A stretch of DNA of 64,000 nt from Cardinium endosymbiont cEper1 of Encarsia pergandiella (GTDB lineage Bacteria > Bacteroidota > Bacteroidia > Cytophagales > Amoebophilaceae): the NCBI RefSeq assembly GCF_000304455.1, contig NC_018605.1, positions 613,664-677,663 on the forward strand, given 5' to 3'. Each line of letters starts with the position of its first letter. Positions within the stretch are counted from its first letter, which is position 1. Both the position numbers and the translations under genes were made by a program. Under the pieces are notes generated by a model that was not told the origin of the DNA, ran no database searches, and was given only the letters and a program-made list of their open reading frames with translations. This document shows, piece by piece, positions 29,413-38,621 of the stretch.

Positions 29413-30681
29413 CTACAATTTTACAAGCTTTGCTACGAATTTATCGTATATATGATCTTGTAATGTGGGTAAAGAAACAGAACCAATGATAGTGCTACCA
29501 AAAGCTTCTAATAATAATCTTCGGGCTAAAGGAGCTCCTATACCACGTGATTGCAAATAGAATAATTGTGAAGGATCCAATTGCCCAGTCGTTGCACCAT
29601 GGGAACATTTGACATCATCTGCATAGATTTCTAATTGTGGTTTGGCGTAATGGCGGGCTGTATCGGATAGAATAAGGGCATTATTGGTTTGATACGCATT
29701 GGTTTGCTGTGCGGCAGCTGTAAGGTAAATTTTACCACTGAAACGCCCTATTGACTGACCGCCTAAGATGGATTTATAATGTTGTTGGCTAAAGCTATGG
29801 GGGGCAGTATGGATCACTTCGATTTGGTGCGCTACTCTTTCTTTTACACCAACTGTTGATAAACCATATAGCATAGCACGGGCATGACTGCCATTAATTT
29901 GGGTCTTAAGGTGCATGCGCAACATAGCAGTACCAAAGGAAAAGGTATGATGGGTAAAGGTGGTATTGGCTTTTTGATTGCAATAGAGGGTATTAATTTG
30001 GTAACAAGATGGGGCATCTGTATAAAGGGTATGATACGATAGATGGGCCGCTTCTGCTAATAAAATATGGGTAAAATGGTTGAGCAAAGCATGCGGATTA
30101 TGCGATAAGGTAGACCAATTTTCTATTATCGTTGCTTTACTGCCTTGGCTTACGTTAATCATCAGCTGAGGTACTACATGACGCGCAGAATCAGTCACAA
30201 TATGTTGCAGGACAATCACTTTTTGTGTATCTGATGTAACCTCTAGTAGATAGCTCTCTTGAGACAACATCCTATTCAATAGGATAAATAGATCATCACT
30301 AGACCGGATATCATCCATATAGGTTGTCAGTACCTCTTTCTGTTTTAGCAGTGGCAGATCTAGTAACTTCTGCAACTTCACATTCTGAGGGAGGTCATGA
30401 AAATCCGAGGGGACGTATATTCCATTTACAAAAGTGAACGTTAGGGTTTGGATTACATTACTATCCACTGGGGAATAAGTCTGCTTAGCTATAGGGTAAT
30501 CGTAGGGCTGATGGATCCACAACTCAACCATTTCACGCAGGTTATTATAGTGTTCTGTTTGGCTGGCTATAAAATTAGGCTGGTTGAGCCTATCAAATGC
30601 CCATAGCCTTTCTGTATAGAAAGGGTCCGTAACAGAAAAATTTTTAAAAATCCCTGTTAACCAATTTGTAAATTCCTTCAT
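29413..30681 (-). CDS. sufD: Fe-S assembly protein SufD
   Basis: Scaffold subunit that pairs with SufB and SufC. 422 residues with the SufBD beta-helix core; the conserved C-terminal piece SHGATTGQLDPSQLFYLQSR (about 353-372) and RLLLEAFG are diagnostic for the SufB/SufD family. The protein lacks the extra N-terminal features of SufB and is SufD by size and position. Its partner sufB is not in this window: the gene upstream of sufC is frr. Confidence 0.93.
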   Translation of the reverse strand: MKEFTNWLTGIFKNFSVTDPFYTERLWAFDRLNQPNFIASQTEHYNNLREMVELWIHQPYDYPIAKQTYSPVDSNVIQTLTFTFVNGIYVPSDFHDLPQNVKLQKLLDLPLLKQKEVLTTYMDDIRSSDDLFILLNRMLSQESYLLEVTSDTQKVIVLQHIVTDSARHVVPQLMINVSQGSKATIIENWSTLSHNPHALLNHFTHILLAEAAHLSYHTLYTDAPSCYQINTLYCNQKANTTFTHHTFSFGTAMLRMHLKTQINGSHARAMLYGLSTVGVKERVAHQIEVIHTAPHSFSQQHYKSILGGQSIGRFSGKIYLTAAAQQTNAYQTNNALILSDTARHYAKPQLEIYADDVKCSHGATTGQLDPSQLFYLQSRGIGAPLARRLLLEAFGSTIIGSVSLPTLQDHIYDKFVAKLVKL

Positions 30682-30690
30682 AGATGGTGA

Positions 30691-31437
30691 TTAGGTGAGT
30701 TGTGCAATCCAGCCATATCCTTCTTTTTCCAATCGTTTGGCAAGTGTAAAATCACCGGATTGTATAATTGTTCCATCATAGAAAATATGCACAAAATCTG
30801 GAACCACATGATCCAATAGCCTTTGGTAATGGGTAATCAAGACCATGGCATTGGTTGCACTACGCAACTGATTAATGGCTTGTGATACAATGGTTAACGC
30901 ATCAATATCTAGACCAGAATCAGTCTCATCCAGGATTGCTAAAGAAGGCGCTAACAGAGCCATCTGCAACATTTCATTTCTTTTTTTTTCGCCTCCTGAA
31001 AAACCTTCATTGAGTGAACGCTGTACCAAGGTGTGATCCATACGGAGCAGTTTGCGCTTCTCTTTTAAAAGTTCTAGAAAAGCAACGGCATCTAAAGGGG
31101 GTAAGGCTCTTTGTTTCCTTATTTGATTAATCGCTGTTTTTAAAAAATTGGTAGTCGTTACACCTGGAATTTCAACAGGATATTGGAAAGCTAAAAAAAG
31201 ACCAAGTGCCGCTCTGGCTTCTGGCGCTAGCTCCAATAGATCCTGACCATGCAGCAGTATACTGCCTTGTGTAACTTCATACCCGGCTTTACCAGCTAAA
31301 ACAGCTGCTAAGGTACTTTTACCTGCACCATTAGGTCCCATAATAGCATGTATCTGACCTGCGCTTACTTCAAGGTTTACGCCATTTAGTACTTTTTTAC
31401 CCTCTATGTTTACATGTAAATTTGCTATGGTGAGCAT
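30691..31437 (-). CDS. sufC: Fe-S assembly ATPase SufC
   Basis: ABC-type ATPase of the SufBCD scaffold. Walker A GPNGAGKST at 34-42, signature region FSGGEKKRNEML, and Walker B AILDETDSGLD are all present in 248 residues. It is the first gene of the visible sufC-D-S-E run (10-bp gap to sufD). In many Bacteroidota sufB stands directly upstream; here a 204-bp gap and frr take its place. Confidence 0.96.
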   Translation of the reverse strand: MLTIANLHVNIEGKKVLNGVNLEVSAGQIHAIMGPNGAGKSTLAAVLAGKAGYEVTQGSILLHGQDLLELAPEARAALGLFLAFQYPVEIPGVTTTNFLKTAINQIRKQRALPPLDAVAFLELLKEKRKLLRMDHTLVQRSLNEGFSGGEKKRNEMLQMALLAPSLAILDETDSGLDIDALTIVSQAINQLRSATNAMVLITHYQRLLDHVVPDFVHIFYDGTIIQSGDFTLAKRLEKEGYGWIAQLT

Positions 31438-31641
31438 GATCTATTATCCTACTGGTTTAAAAGTAAATGGTATGGTATTTTCCTAGACTTACTTAAAGCT
31501 ACCATCTAGGGAATCCATAAAAGATTTGGGCAATTTGATTATAAGTAGTATATAGAGATTAAAATGACACGAAATAGTTATGCAAAAAATAACAACCAAG
31601 CTTATACGAGCGATTGGGCTAGACTATGCACTTTGAGTCCA

Positions 31642-32202
31642 CTATACAGCCATCAGATCTGCCTCTTTTATCGTTAAAAGATGGTTGATTTTATCAATGT
31701 AGCCATCTGTAAGGTCTTGTAATTTTTTTTCTGCCCTTTTTATAGCATCTTCTGGTATACCATCTTTTTGGGTAGCTTTTAATATTTCTTTATAGTCACG
31801 GCGAAGATTTCTAATCACTATTTTTCCTTTTTCTGCTTCACTTTTAATGAGTTTTACCAAAGTTTTCCGTCTTTCTTCAGAAGGAGGCGGTAAGGTAACC
31901 ATTACCATACGTCCATCATTTCTGCTGGAAAATCCAAGTTGACTTTCTGCAATCGCTTTTTCTATATGGGGAATCGCACTTTGTTCCCATGGTTGAACAG
32001 TCAAAGTACGCGGATCAACGGTAGCAATTGAAGCCAATTGCTGCAATGGAGTTGGATGGCCATGATAGCTTACCATCAAATGGTGTAACATAGTAGGAAG
32101 TGCGCGTCCAGGATTAATTTTTGCAAAAGCATCTTGTGCATGGACATAAGCTTTATCCATATTGCACTCAGCTTGATCTAAATGTTCTTTAATAATTTCC
32201 AT
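31642..32202 (-). CDS. frr: Ribosome recycling factor
   Basis: Splits post-termination ribosomes together with EF-G. 186 residues, the normal length; the three-helix-bundle motifs NPGRALPTMLHHLMVSYHG, then RMVMVTLPPPSEERRKTLVK and VIRNLRRDYKEIL match the family throughout. The ATG at 32202 is the only sensible start. pyrH, often its neighbour, is not adjacent; instead a lolA-like gene lies upstream. Confidence 0.96.
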   Translation of the reverse strand: MEIIKEHLDQAECNMDKAYVHAQDAFAKINPGRALPTMLHHLMVSYHGHPTPLQQLASIATVDPRTLTVQPWEQSAIPHIEKAIAESQLGFSSRNDGRMVMVTLPPPSEERRKTLVKLIKSEAEKGKIVIRNLRRDYKEILKATQKDGIPEDAIKRAEKKLQDLTDGYIDKINHLLTIKEADLMAV

Positions 32203-32336
32203 AAATTAGTAATGTATATAGCAAGAAAAACTACCTAAATAGGCTATTCGGTCTGTCACCTTACGACCAGCCATTTATTTGAATAGGAACAATAAGGTTA
32301 TACTATTTTTTCTTATAGCATGTAACCATTTAAATG

Positions 32337-33059
32337 CTAGATTTCATCTACATCCATCTCTTCTTCATTTTCTCGTAGATCTATTATTTCTAAGTCTCCA
32401 TGGGCACCAACATCAAATGTAAAATAAGCATCTGATAAGGGAATGTTCACAGAAAAACTACAAACTGTACAAATATACCTTGTTTCTTCGTTTTGTACTA
32501 CTTCCCATCTATGAATTTGTGTGGTCGTACGATCGATCTCCAATGTAATACTTTTAAAGCTGCTATCTTTATCAAGAGGCGTTAACTGGACAATATCTCG
32601 CATTATATTTTTGGTTTTATGTACGATACGTTCCCCGATATAAACAGATAAATAGCCTTCTTGATAGAGATTATATAATTCAGCAAAATTCAGATCAGAA
32701 TCTGTTTTAGCATATTCGCTAATAGTCACTTCTTTTAACGCTTTATCGTATACCCAGATCGTCTCTCCATCTGTTATAGTTTCTTTTTGGTCATACGATA
32801 ATCTATATTGTGGCCCTCGAGCAGTGATGCACATTTTACCATGCCGAATGGTATCCTCTTCTGGATACTGAATGGTCAAATTATAGGTCGCACTAAAGTT
32901 CTCTAGACTTTGGTAGTAAGCAGAAGTTTTTTCTAAAATTTCAAGTGCTTTTTCATCTACTGCTCCAAAAATAGGGACTATTGAGATCAACCAACCTAAC
33001 AGTGCGCTAAATAACTGTACTACTAGAAAGTGACAGCGCTTAGTGATTTTCATAACCAT
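32337..33059 (-). CDS. LolA-like outer-membrane lipoprotein carrier protein
   Basis: Periplasmic carrier that ferries lipoproteins across the periplasm in Gram-negative bacteria. The 240-residue protein has an N-terminal signal (about residues 10-32, LVVQLFSALLGWLISIVPIF), then the LolA pattern with YYQSLENFSATYNLTIQYP, GKMCITARGPQYRLSY, DGETIWVYDKALKEVTI and the C-terminal SDAYFTFD. The acidic tail (ENEEEMDVDEI) is unusual. An alternative ATG at 33053 would remove two residues. A periplasmic carrier fits the lipoprotein-type Nudix protein nearby. Confidence 0.85.
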   Translation of the reverse strand: MVMKITKRCHFLVVQLFSALLGWLISIVPIFGAVDEKALEILEKTSAYYQSLENFSATYNLTIQYPEEDTIRHGKMCITARGPQYRLSYDQKETITDGETIWVYDKALKEVTISEYAKTDSDLNFAELYNLYQEGYLSVYIGERIVHKTKNIMRDIVQLTPLDKDSSFKSITLEIDRTTTQIHRWEVVQNEETRYICTVCSFSVNIPLSDAYFTFDVGAHGDLEIIDLRENEEEMDVDEI

Positions 33060-33175
33060 TCATACAATATATTTTACTTTAGTCAGTATAATAAAAAAGA
33101 ATAGATCTGAGCAACGAAAAATTAAATAGATTATACTATGCGCTACACGATCCTGCCGACTACTCCAATAAAAAC

Positions 33176-34008
33176 GGTTCTGTCGCATCTGTATTTAATT
33201 TTGTATAGTTGTCTCCCTTGTCTTGAATTTTGGATATTATGCGGCCATAAGTTTAGCAAAGTTCTCAAAAGTAGATACCTGTTTTTTAGATCCGATTAAT
33301 TGTCCTTTTTGAATGATTCTAATATTTTCTATTCCTGTAATGGTAATGTTAGCTGAATGGAAACTTTTAAATCCCAACATAGGTTTTATCCGTTTTGTGA
33401 TAAACCTATGATCTTGTTCGACTCTATTGTTCAAGTATTTATTTTGAAATATTTGAATCTTGTGATCTTGATCTATTTCTGTATTTAAAGCATCAAGTGC
33501 AGCTTTATTACTACCGCTTTTGTCAACTACCACTTTGTATGGAGTGTTATTTTCTTTGATAGCCTTACGAAAAAAATAAAGAGCTGCAGACTTGTCTCTA
33601 CGTTCACTTAGAAAAAAATCAACTGTATCTCCATAACGATCTACTGCTCTATATAAATAAATCCACTTACCATTTAGTTTTACGTAAGTTTCATCCATTC
33701 TCCAGCTACTACCAACTGGGCGTTTTCTTTTTCTTACTTCTTGATCTATGAGTAGAATGAACTTAATGACCCACCTTTGTAAGGTATAATGGTCAATCTT
33801 TGCGCCTCTCATATGCATCATCTCTTCCAAGTCTCTATAGCTTAAAGAAAAACGACATTTCATATATACAAATAGAAGGATTAACTCTGGTGAAGAACAA
33901 AATCCTTTAAAATAGGGCAATAATCTACGGGTAATACTAAACATTTTAGTCAATTTTTAACTAAAATTACTAAAATAACCGCTCCCTTAAAACAAACGCG
34001 ACAGAACC
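33176..34008 (-). mobile_element. IS6-family insertion sequence, copy C (833 bp, apparently intact)
   Basis: GGTTCTGTCGCATCTGTATT at 33176 and the inverse GCGACAGAACC ending at 34008 bound an 833-bp element with one complete transposase gene. Flanking octamers (ATAAAAAC and TTAAGTTG) differ, so no target duplication is seen. It is the only IS6 copy of three in the window without a nonsense codon. Confidence 0.9.
33237..33944 (-). CDS. IS6-family transposase
   Basis: A DDE transposase of about 235 residues: N-terminal DNA-binding part (MFSITRRLLPYFKGF, SYRDLEEMMHMRGAKIDH) and a catalytic core with DETYVKLNGKWIYLYRAVD, VDKSGSN and QDHRFITKRIKPMLGFKSF. The frame can be extended to a TTG at 33953, but the ATG at 33944 is preferred. 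Frame is intact, so this could be the active source of IS6 transposition in the region. Confidence 0.93.
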   Translation of the reverse strand: MFSITRRLLPYFKGFCSSPELILLFVYMKCRFSLSYRDLEEMMHMRGAKIDHYTLQRWVIKFILLIDQEVRKRKRPVGSSWRMDETYVKLNGKWIYLYRAVDRYGDTVDFFLSERRDKSAALYFFRKAIKENNTPYKVVVDKSGSNKAALDALNTEIDQDHKIQIFQNKYLNNRVEQDHRFITKRIKPMLGFKSFHSANITITGIENIRIIQKGQLIGSKKQVSTFENFAKLMAA

Positions 34009-34043
34009 TTAAGTTGCTTTAAAAATATATGAATTGAACGATT

Positions 34044-35326
34044 TTATTTTTTTAGATGGTCTTCTTGTATTTCATACTTCCAATCGTCTATCATTCTGGT
34101 TTCCTCATTGAAATTAATGCCTAGTAGTATAATGGTTTTCTGTCTGAGTAAGTAAGGTCTATAATATCCATTTGCTTTAATTTGTTCTAAGCCTATCTGC
34201 CCACTGGATCTATATTTGATTTCTATAAGGTATATTACCCTTTCTAATTCTAGCACAATATCTGATCTACTTTGACTGGAAGCTGATTCACTATACATCT
34301 GCATTTTCCTACCGCCTAGAAAACCCAACCCTTGTAGCAACATATGTAAATTGCTGTGGTACTGTTTTTCCTGTTTCGTATCGATATAATAAGGAAGGGT
34401 AGCAAAGGCTGTGTTGATATGCTCTATGAAGATTTCAATTTTTTGATCAGCTAATGCGCTTCTAATTTTATCACGCTCTTGTATAAAATAATCTTTTACA
34501 CTCTTTTCTAAACTGGACTTTATACTCTTCTGAAAAGAGGCTTCTATTTCTTTGTTAGGGAATTTTAAGGTATATAGACCAGTAGCTTCATCATAATAAT
34601 GAATGGTTAAATAGTCCGTTTGAAACATCAGCGATTTTAAACTAATTTCATTCCTACTGCCTGTATACATGAGTTCATCTCTGGTAGCTTCCATTTGGAA
34701 ATTATCCATATTAAGATCAAATCTATCAGGATCTGATAGCATCTGGTTAATAAGTATGGTTGGGCTGCCTGATTCGTACCAGTAGTTTTCTAGTTTACCA
34801 CTTTTAAAGAACTTGAGCGTAGACCATGGATTGTAAACAGAAGCACCCTTTTCATGAAACCTGTAACCGTTATAGTAATGTCCCATATGTTCCATTACCA
34901 CCTCTTTAGTTATTTTCTTATCACTACCTTTATTCCATTCTAAAGAAATGCCTTCTAAATAGACTGAAAAAGTTCTCACTATTTCCTCTTGCGTGTAACC
35001 AAACATAGCATCAGCAAATATATCAACAGTAATATCGTCTAGATGATTAGCCCCTGAAAAAATATCAGATAAACTAAATTTGCTTACGCCAGTGATAAAA
35101 GTGAATTGAAAGCATTCATTTAGTGATTTTAAAGTCATAAAGAAATCTTTCATCACTTTGATATTGCCTTGTTCTAGGTCAGAACCTTTGGTTAGATTAA
35201 CAATTGGTGCATCATACTCATCTATAAGCACTACTATATTGGGTTCATAATTACATTGTATACCTTTCTTCTTTTCCCTAGTATGGTTTAAATTTATTAG
35301 CTCTAGCACGAGACTACGAAGTGGGC
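34044..35326 (-). pseudogene. AAA-ATPase-like/PD-(D/E)XK protein, N-terminus removed by IS256
   Basis: Encodes 421 residues from a GTG, continuous upstream to the IS256 end. Visible are the Walker B-like VVLIDEYDAPI, FTFITGVSKFSLSDIFSGAN, NGYRFHEKGASVYNPWS, and a C-terminal nuclease-like module (SDIVLELERVIYLIEIKYRS). These match the AAA-ATPase_like plus PD-(D/E)XK_9 (DUF1703) proteins common in Bacteroidota symbionts. The P-loop domain expected before this (RRFGKS type) is missing, because the IS256 element begins at 35327. Probably inactive. Confidence 0.85.
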
Positions 35327-36590
35327 TCTGTCCATTTAAGTGTGTAAAATATTTTTATGTGTTTTAAATTCTATTTTCGAATTTAATTAAAAAATGTGCT
35401 ATAGCCTCACTCCAATTATGCATAGGCATGGTCCACTTTCTGGTTATGTAGTTAATAGTTAGATACAAGGTTTTAAAAACAGCTAAATCGTTAGGAAACA
35501 CTCTTTTATTTTTAGTAACTCTACGGAATTGACTATTTACAGATTCAACAATATTTGTTGTATAAATAACTTTACGTATTGCATTAGGGTATTGTAAAAA
35601 TACCATCAGATTATTCCAATTGTCATACCAAGCCTTGGCTATTTGTGGGTACTGTTTATCCCATTTGTTGGCAAAAGTTTCTAATGCCATTAGTGCTTCT
35701 TCTTCATTTACTGATGTATAAATTGGCTTTAAATCAGCAGATAATGCTTTCCTATCTTTATAGGATACATACTTGAAGCTATTCCTAATTTGGTGAACGA
35801 TACAGAGTTGGTGGTCTGTTTTAGGATATACAGCACCGATTGCCTCAGACATACCTGATAAATTATCTGTACAAGCAATCAGCATATCCTGCATATCACG
35901 ATTTTTGAGCTCTGTCAAATTACCTAACCAAAACTTAGATCCTTCATTTTCACTCATCCATAGTCCTAAAACATCTTTTATCCCTAATCGATCTATACCT
36001 AACGCAACATAGACTGACTTATTCATGATGCGTTTGTCTTGTCTAACCTTAACTACAAAACAATCAAAAAAAACAATTGGATAAACTGATTCTAAGGGAC
36101 GATTTTGCCATATCTTAACATCTTCAATAATAGAATCTGTGATCTTACTTATCAGGCTTTCACTAACTTCTGCTCCATACAATTCTTGTATTTGAAAGGG
36201 ATTCTTCTTTGACGCTTAGGTAATAAAACAGGTTCAAAAGCCGATGATCTATCTCGGGGGACATCAACCGATATAACACCATTATCAGTTATAACTTGCT
36301 TACTAGATAAACCATTACGAGCATTTTCTGAAGCACTACGACTATATTTGGTATAACCTAAATGGCTATCCATTTCTGATTCTAACGCTTTTTCTACAAG
36401 ACGTTTGATTAATTGTTTCAGTAAACCGCCTTGATCAAACAGAGTCGATAGGTCTACACCTGAGTCTATAAGGACTTCTATCGCCTTGCTTATTCCGTCT
36501 TTACATATATCTTTTTTTTCATCTATTTTAAGTGTTATCATTTAGGTAAATATAAACCCTAAAAAATATTTACACACTTATAAAGACAGA
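35327..36590 (-). mobile_element. IS256-family insertion sequence
   Basis: Inverted ends CTGTCCATTTAAGTGTGTAA (left, from about 35328) and TTTACACACTTATAAAGACAG (right, to about 36589) in imperfect match, enclosing a split transposase. It lies exactly between the truncated AAA-ATPase-like gene and the truncated left end of an IS481 element. The two flanks do not belong to one gene, so a deletion or rearrangement followed insertion. Its 3' end is repeated at 1453-1607. Confidence 0.85.
35364..36541 (-). pseudogene. IS256-family transposase, frameshifted
   Basis: The N-terminal 129-residue frame (36541-36152; LLKQLIKRLVEKALESEMDS, SRSASENARNG, KRQRRIPF) and the C-terminal 272-residue frame (36182-35364; LYGAEVSESLISKIT, FFDCFVVKVRQ, STOP-free CTDNLSGMSEAIGAVYPKTDHQLCIVHQ core with short motifs such as YTTNIVESVNSQFRR) are one transposase split near 36190. 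A few residues expected between RRIP and LYG are missing, which points to a small deletion with frameshift rather than a programmed shift. Confidence 0.82.
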
Positions 36591-37747
36591 CTCATTATAG
36601 TATATAGTTGTCAGTTAAGTTTAGGTTGTCAGTCATGTTTTTAATATAGGCGATTTGATTATTTTTTTCAAGTACTAGTTTTTTGCTATCTTGCCAAGTT
36701 TGTATAGGTGTTTTTCCGTAACAGTACTTTCCAGAATGGGGTCGCTCATGATTATAGTAGTGTAACCAGTTATCTAAATCCTCTTGCAAATCATCCAGGT
36801 CTGTATAGATTTTTTTACGCATAGCTGTATCAAAGAATTCCTGTTTCATTGTTTTATTAAAACGCTCACAAAATCCATTGGTTTGCGGTGAATAGGCTTT
36901 AGTAACCGTATGCTCTATACCTTCAATGCTTAAAAATAACTCAAAAGCATGATGTTCTATTTTGACTTTATACTCGGTACCTCGATCTGTTAGAATACGT
37001 AAAATTGGTATACTTTGTTCTTGGTACCAAGGTAATACTCTGTCATTTAACAGATCAGCTGCTGTCAGAGCTGTCTTATCAGTATATAGTTTTGCATGAG
37101 ATACTCTAGAATAGCTATCTATAAATACTTGCGTATATACTTTACCTATACCTTTAAAGGTACCCACATAATAAGTGTCTTGACAACCTAAATAACCAGG
37201 ATGTGCCGTATCTATTTCTCCATATGATTCTTGTTCATTTTTACGTCTTTCTAAGGCTGATAACTGGGATTCAGTCAAAACAAGACCATCTTCAGCCATC
37301 TTGGATTCCAAAACTTTAAGACGTTTCTTTATATTATTTAAGTCATTGCGTAACCAGATAGATCTTACGCCTCCAGGAGAAACAAGTATACCTTCCTGCT
37401 TTAACTCGTTTGATACCCTAAGTTGACCATATGCTGGATAATCTATGGCCATATCTATTACTGATTGTTCTATCTTAGGATCTACTCTATTAGCTAATAT
37501 AGGTTTCTTGCGACTTATCTCATGTAGGGCATCCTGACCACCTAGTTCATATAAGGACTTAAAACGATAATAGCTATCTCTGCTATAACCCATGCTTTTA
37601 CACGCTGATGAGATATTGCCCAACGTTTTGGCTACCTCTAATAAACCTAGTTTAGGTTTAATTATTTTTTGATGTAAGTTCATAATAATAGTCGGTATTT
37701 ATATCAACACAATTTAACAATTGTCAGAGTAAATCCTGACTACTACA
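36591..37747 (-). mobile_element. IS481-family element, copy B (one end lost)
   Basis: The right end AATCCTGACTACTACA finishes at 37747, as in copy A. On the left the final ~40 bp including the other terminal repeat are missing: homology stops just after the transposase stop codon, where the IS256 end begins. The transposase gene is intact but the element lacks one end and should not move as a unit. Confidence 0.85.
36595..37683 (-). CDS. IS481-family transposase
   Basis: A 362-residue rve-type (DDE) transposase. N-terminal helix-turn-helix (LGLLEVAKTLGNISSACKS, YSRDSYYRFK), then the integrase core: DTAHPGYLGCQDTYYVGTFK, FIDSYSRV, TDRGTEYKV and SPQTNGFCERFNKTMKQEF, and YNHERPHSG near the C-terminus. 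Frame intact, unlike copy A. It lies directly downstream of the ankyrin gene and could act in trans on copy A, whose two ends are complete. Confidence 0.93.
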   Translation of the reverse strand: MNLHQKIIKPKLGLLEVAKTLGNISSACKSMGYSRDSYYRFKSLYELGGQDALHEISRKKPILANRVDPKIEQSVIDMAIDYPAYGQLRVSNELKQEGILVSPGGVRSIWLRNDLNNIKKRLKVLESKMAEDGLVLTESQLSALERRKNEQESYGEIDTAHPGYLGCQDTYYVGTFKGIGKVYTQVFIDSYSRVSHAKLYTDKTALTAADLLNDRVLPWYQEQSIPILRILTDRGTEYKVKIEHHAFELFLSIEGIEHTVTKAYSPQTNGFCERFNKTMKQEFFDTAMRKKIYTDLDDLQEDLDNWLHYYNHERPHSGKYCYGKTPIQTWQDSKKLVLEKNNQIAYIKNMTDNLNLTDNYIL

Positions 37748-37759
37748 CATTAATCATCA

Positions 37760-38422
37760 TTATGCTTCTTTTTGATGGATGGCACTATATAATACTTCAC
37801 AACATTTAGGATGGCTGTTCCAGTTGGCCGCATCAAATGGGGTTCTTCCATATTTATTTTTTACCATGATCTGAATACCTTCAGTGGCTACCAATACCTC
37901 AACGAGCTCTAAATGACCTTTAGATGCTGCATAATATAATGGCGTATTGCCATGATGGTTTGTGATATTGATATTAATATTTTTGTTTGTTAGCAACAGA
38001 TTAAGTACTTCTAAATGACCCTCAAATGCAGCATAATGCAATGGTGTATTTTTATATTTATCTTTGATGTTCACATCAATATTTATATGCTTTACTAATA
38101 GTTGTGCCATCTCTAAATGGCCGTTGAATGATGCATAATGCAGGGAAGCATAGCTATCTTTGTCTATTGCATTTACATCAATAGTGGCTGATTCTTCCAA
38201 TAATACTTTAAGCAATGCTATATGCTCCTCAGAAACGGCGTAATGTATGGCAGAGTTATAATAGTTATTTCTTGCATTTACATCAATTTTTTTATCCTGC
38301 AACAATAGCCTAACCTGTTCCGCATTACCTTCAAAAATTGCCAAATGAAGTGGCGTGTTTCCATGTCTATCTTTTTTGTTTATATCGACATTTAAATTTT
38401 GTTTTGGCATTTGTTCTGGCAT
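37760..38422 (-). CDS. Ankyrin-repeat protein
   Basis: 220 residues made almost entirely of six ankyrin repeats of about 33-37 residues (DRHGNTPLHLAIFEGNAEQV; NTPLHYAAFEGHLEVLNLLL; NTPLYYAASKGHLELVEVLV; RTPFDAANWNSHPKC). No signal peptide or extra domain. Ankyrin proteins bind other proteins and are common candidate effectors in intracellular symbionts; a host role here is inference. The stop codon is only 13 bp from the right end of IS481 copy B, so a longer original C-terminus could have been lost. Confidence 0.9.
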   Translation of the reverse strand: MPEQMPKQNLNVDINKKDRHGNTPLHLAIFEGNAEQVRLLLQDKKIDVNARNNYYNSAIHYAVSEEHIALLKVLLEESATIDVNAIDKDSYASLHYASFNGHLEMAQLLVKHINIDVNIKDKYKNTPLHYAAFEGHLEVLNLLLTNKNININITNHHGNTPLYYAASKGHLELVEVLVATEGIQIMVKNKYGRTPFDAANWNSHPKCCEVLYSAIHQKEA

Positions 38423-38621
38423 ATGTTTATGATTTAAAGAAGTTTTGCCAGTATAATGACCTGGTTGAGCTATGTAAAATAGCTTAAAAGCAACCCAATA
38501 AGCCTGCGTCTATTTTGCTCGATTCGGAAAAATAATTTTATTCATTTGCTGAACTCTTTAATGTAATAAAATTTTTATTAATTCCAATTAAATGCGATTG
38601 CATTACCCCTATCAAGGTGAC

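Noticed and set aside
36152-36190. Programmed frameshift in the IS256 transposase
   Set aside because: IS256-family transposases are normally single-frame, there is no clear slippery heptamer, and several expected residues are missing at the junction, so a deletion is more likely.
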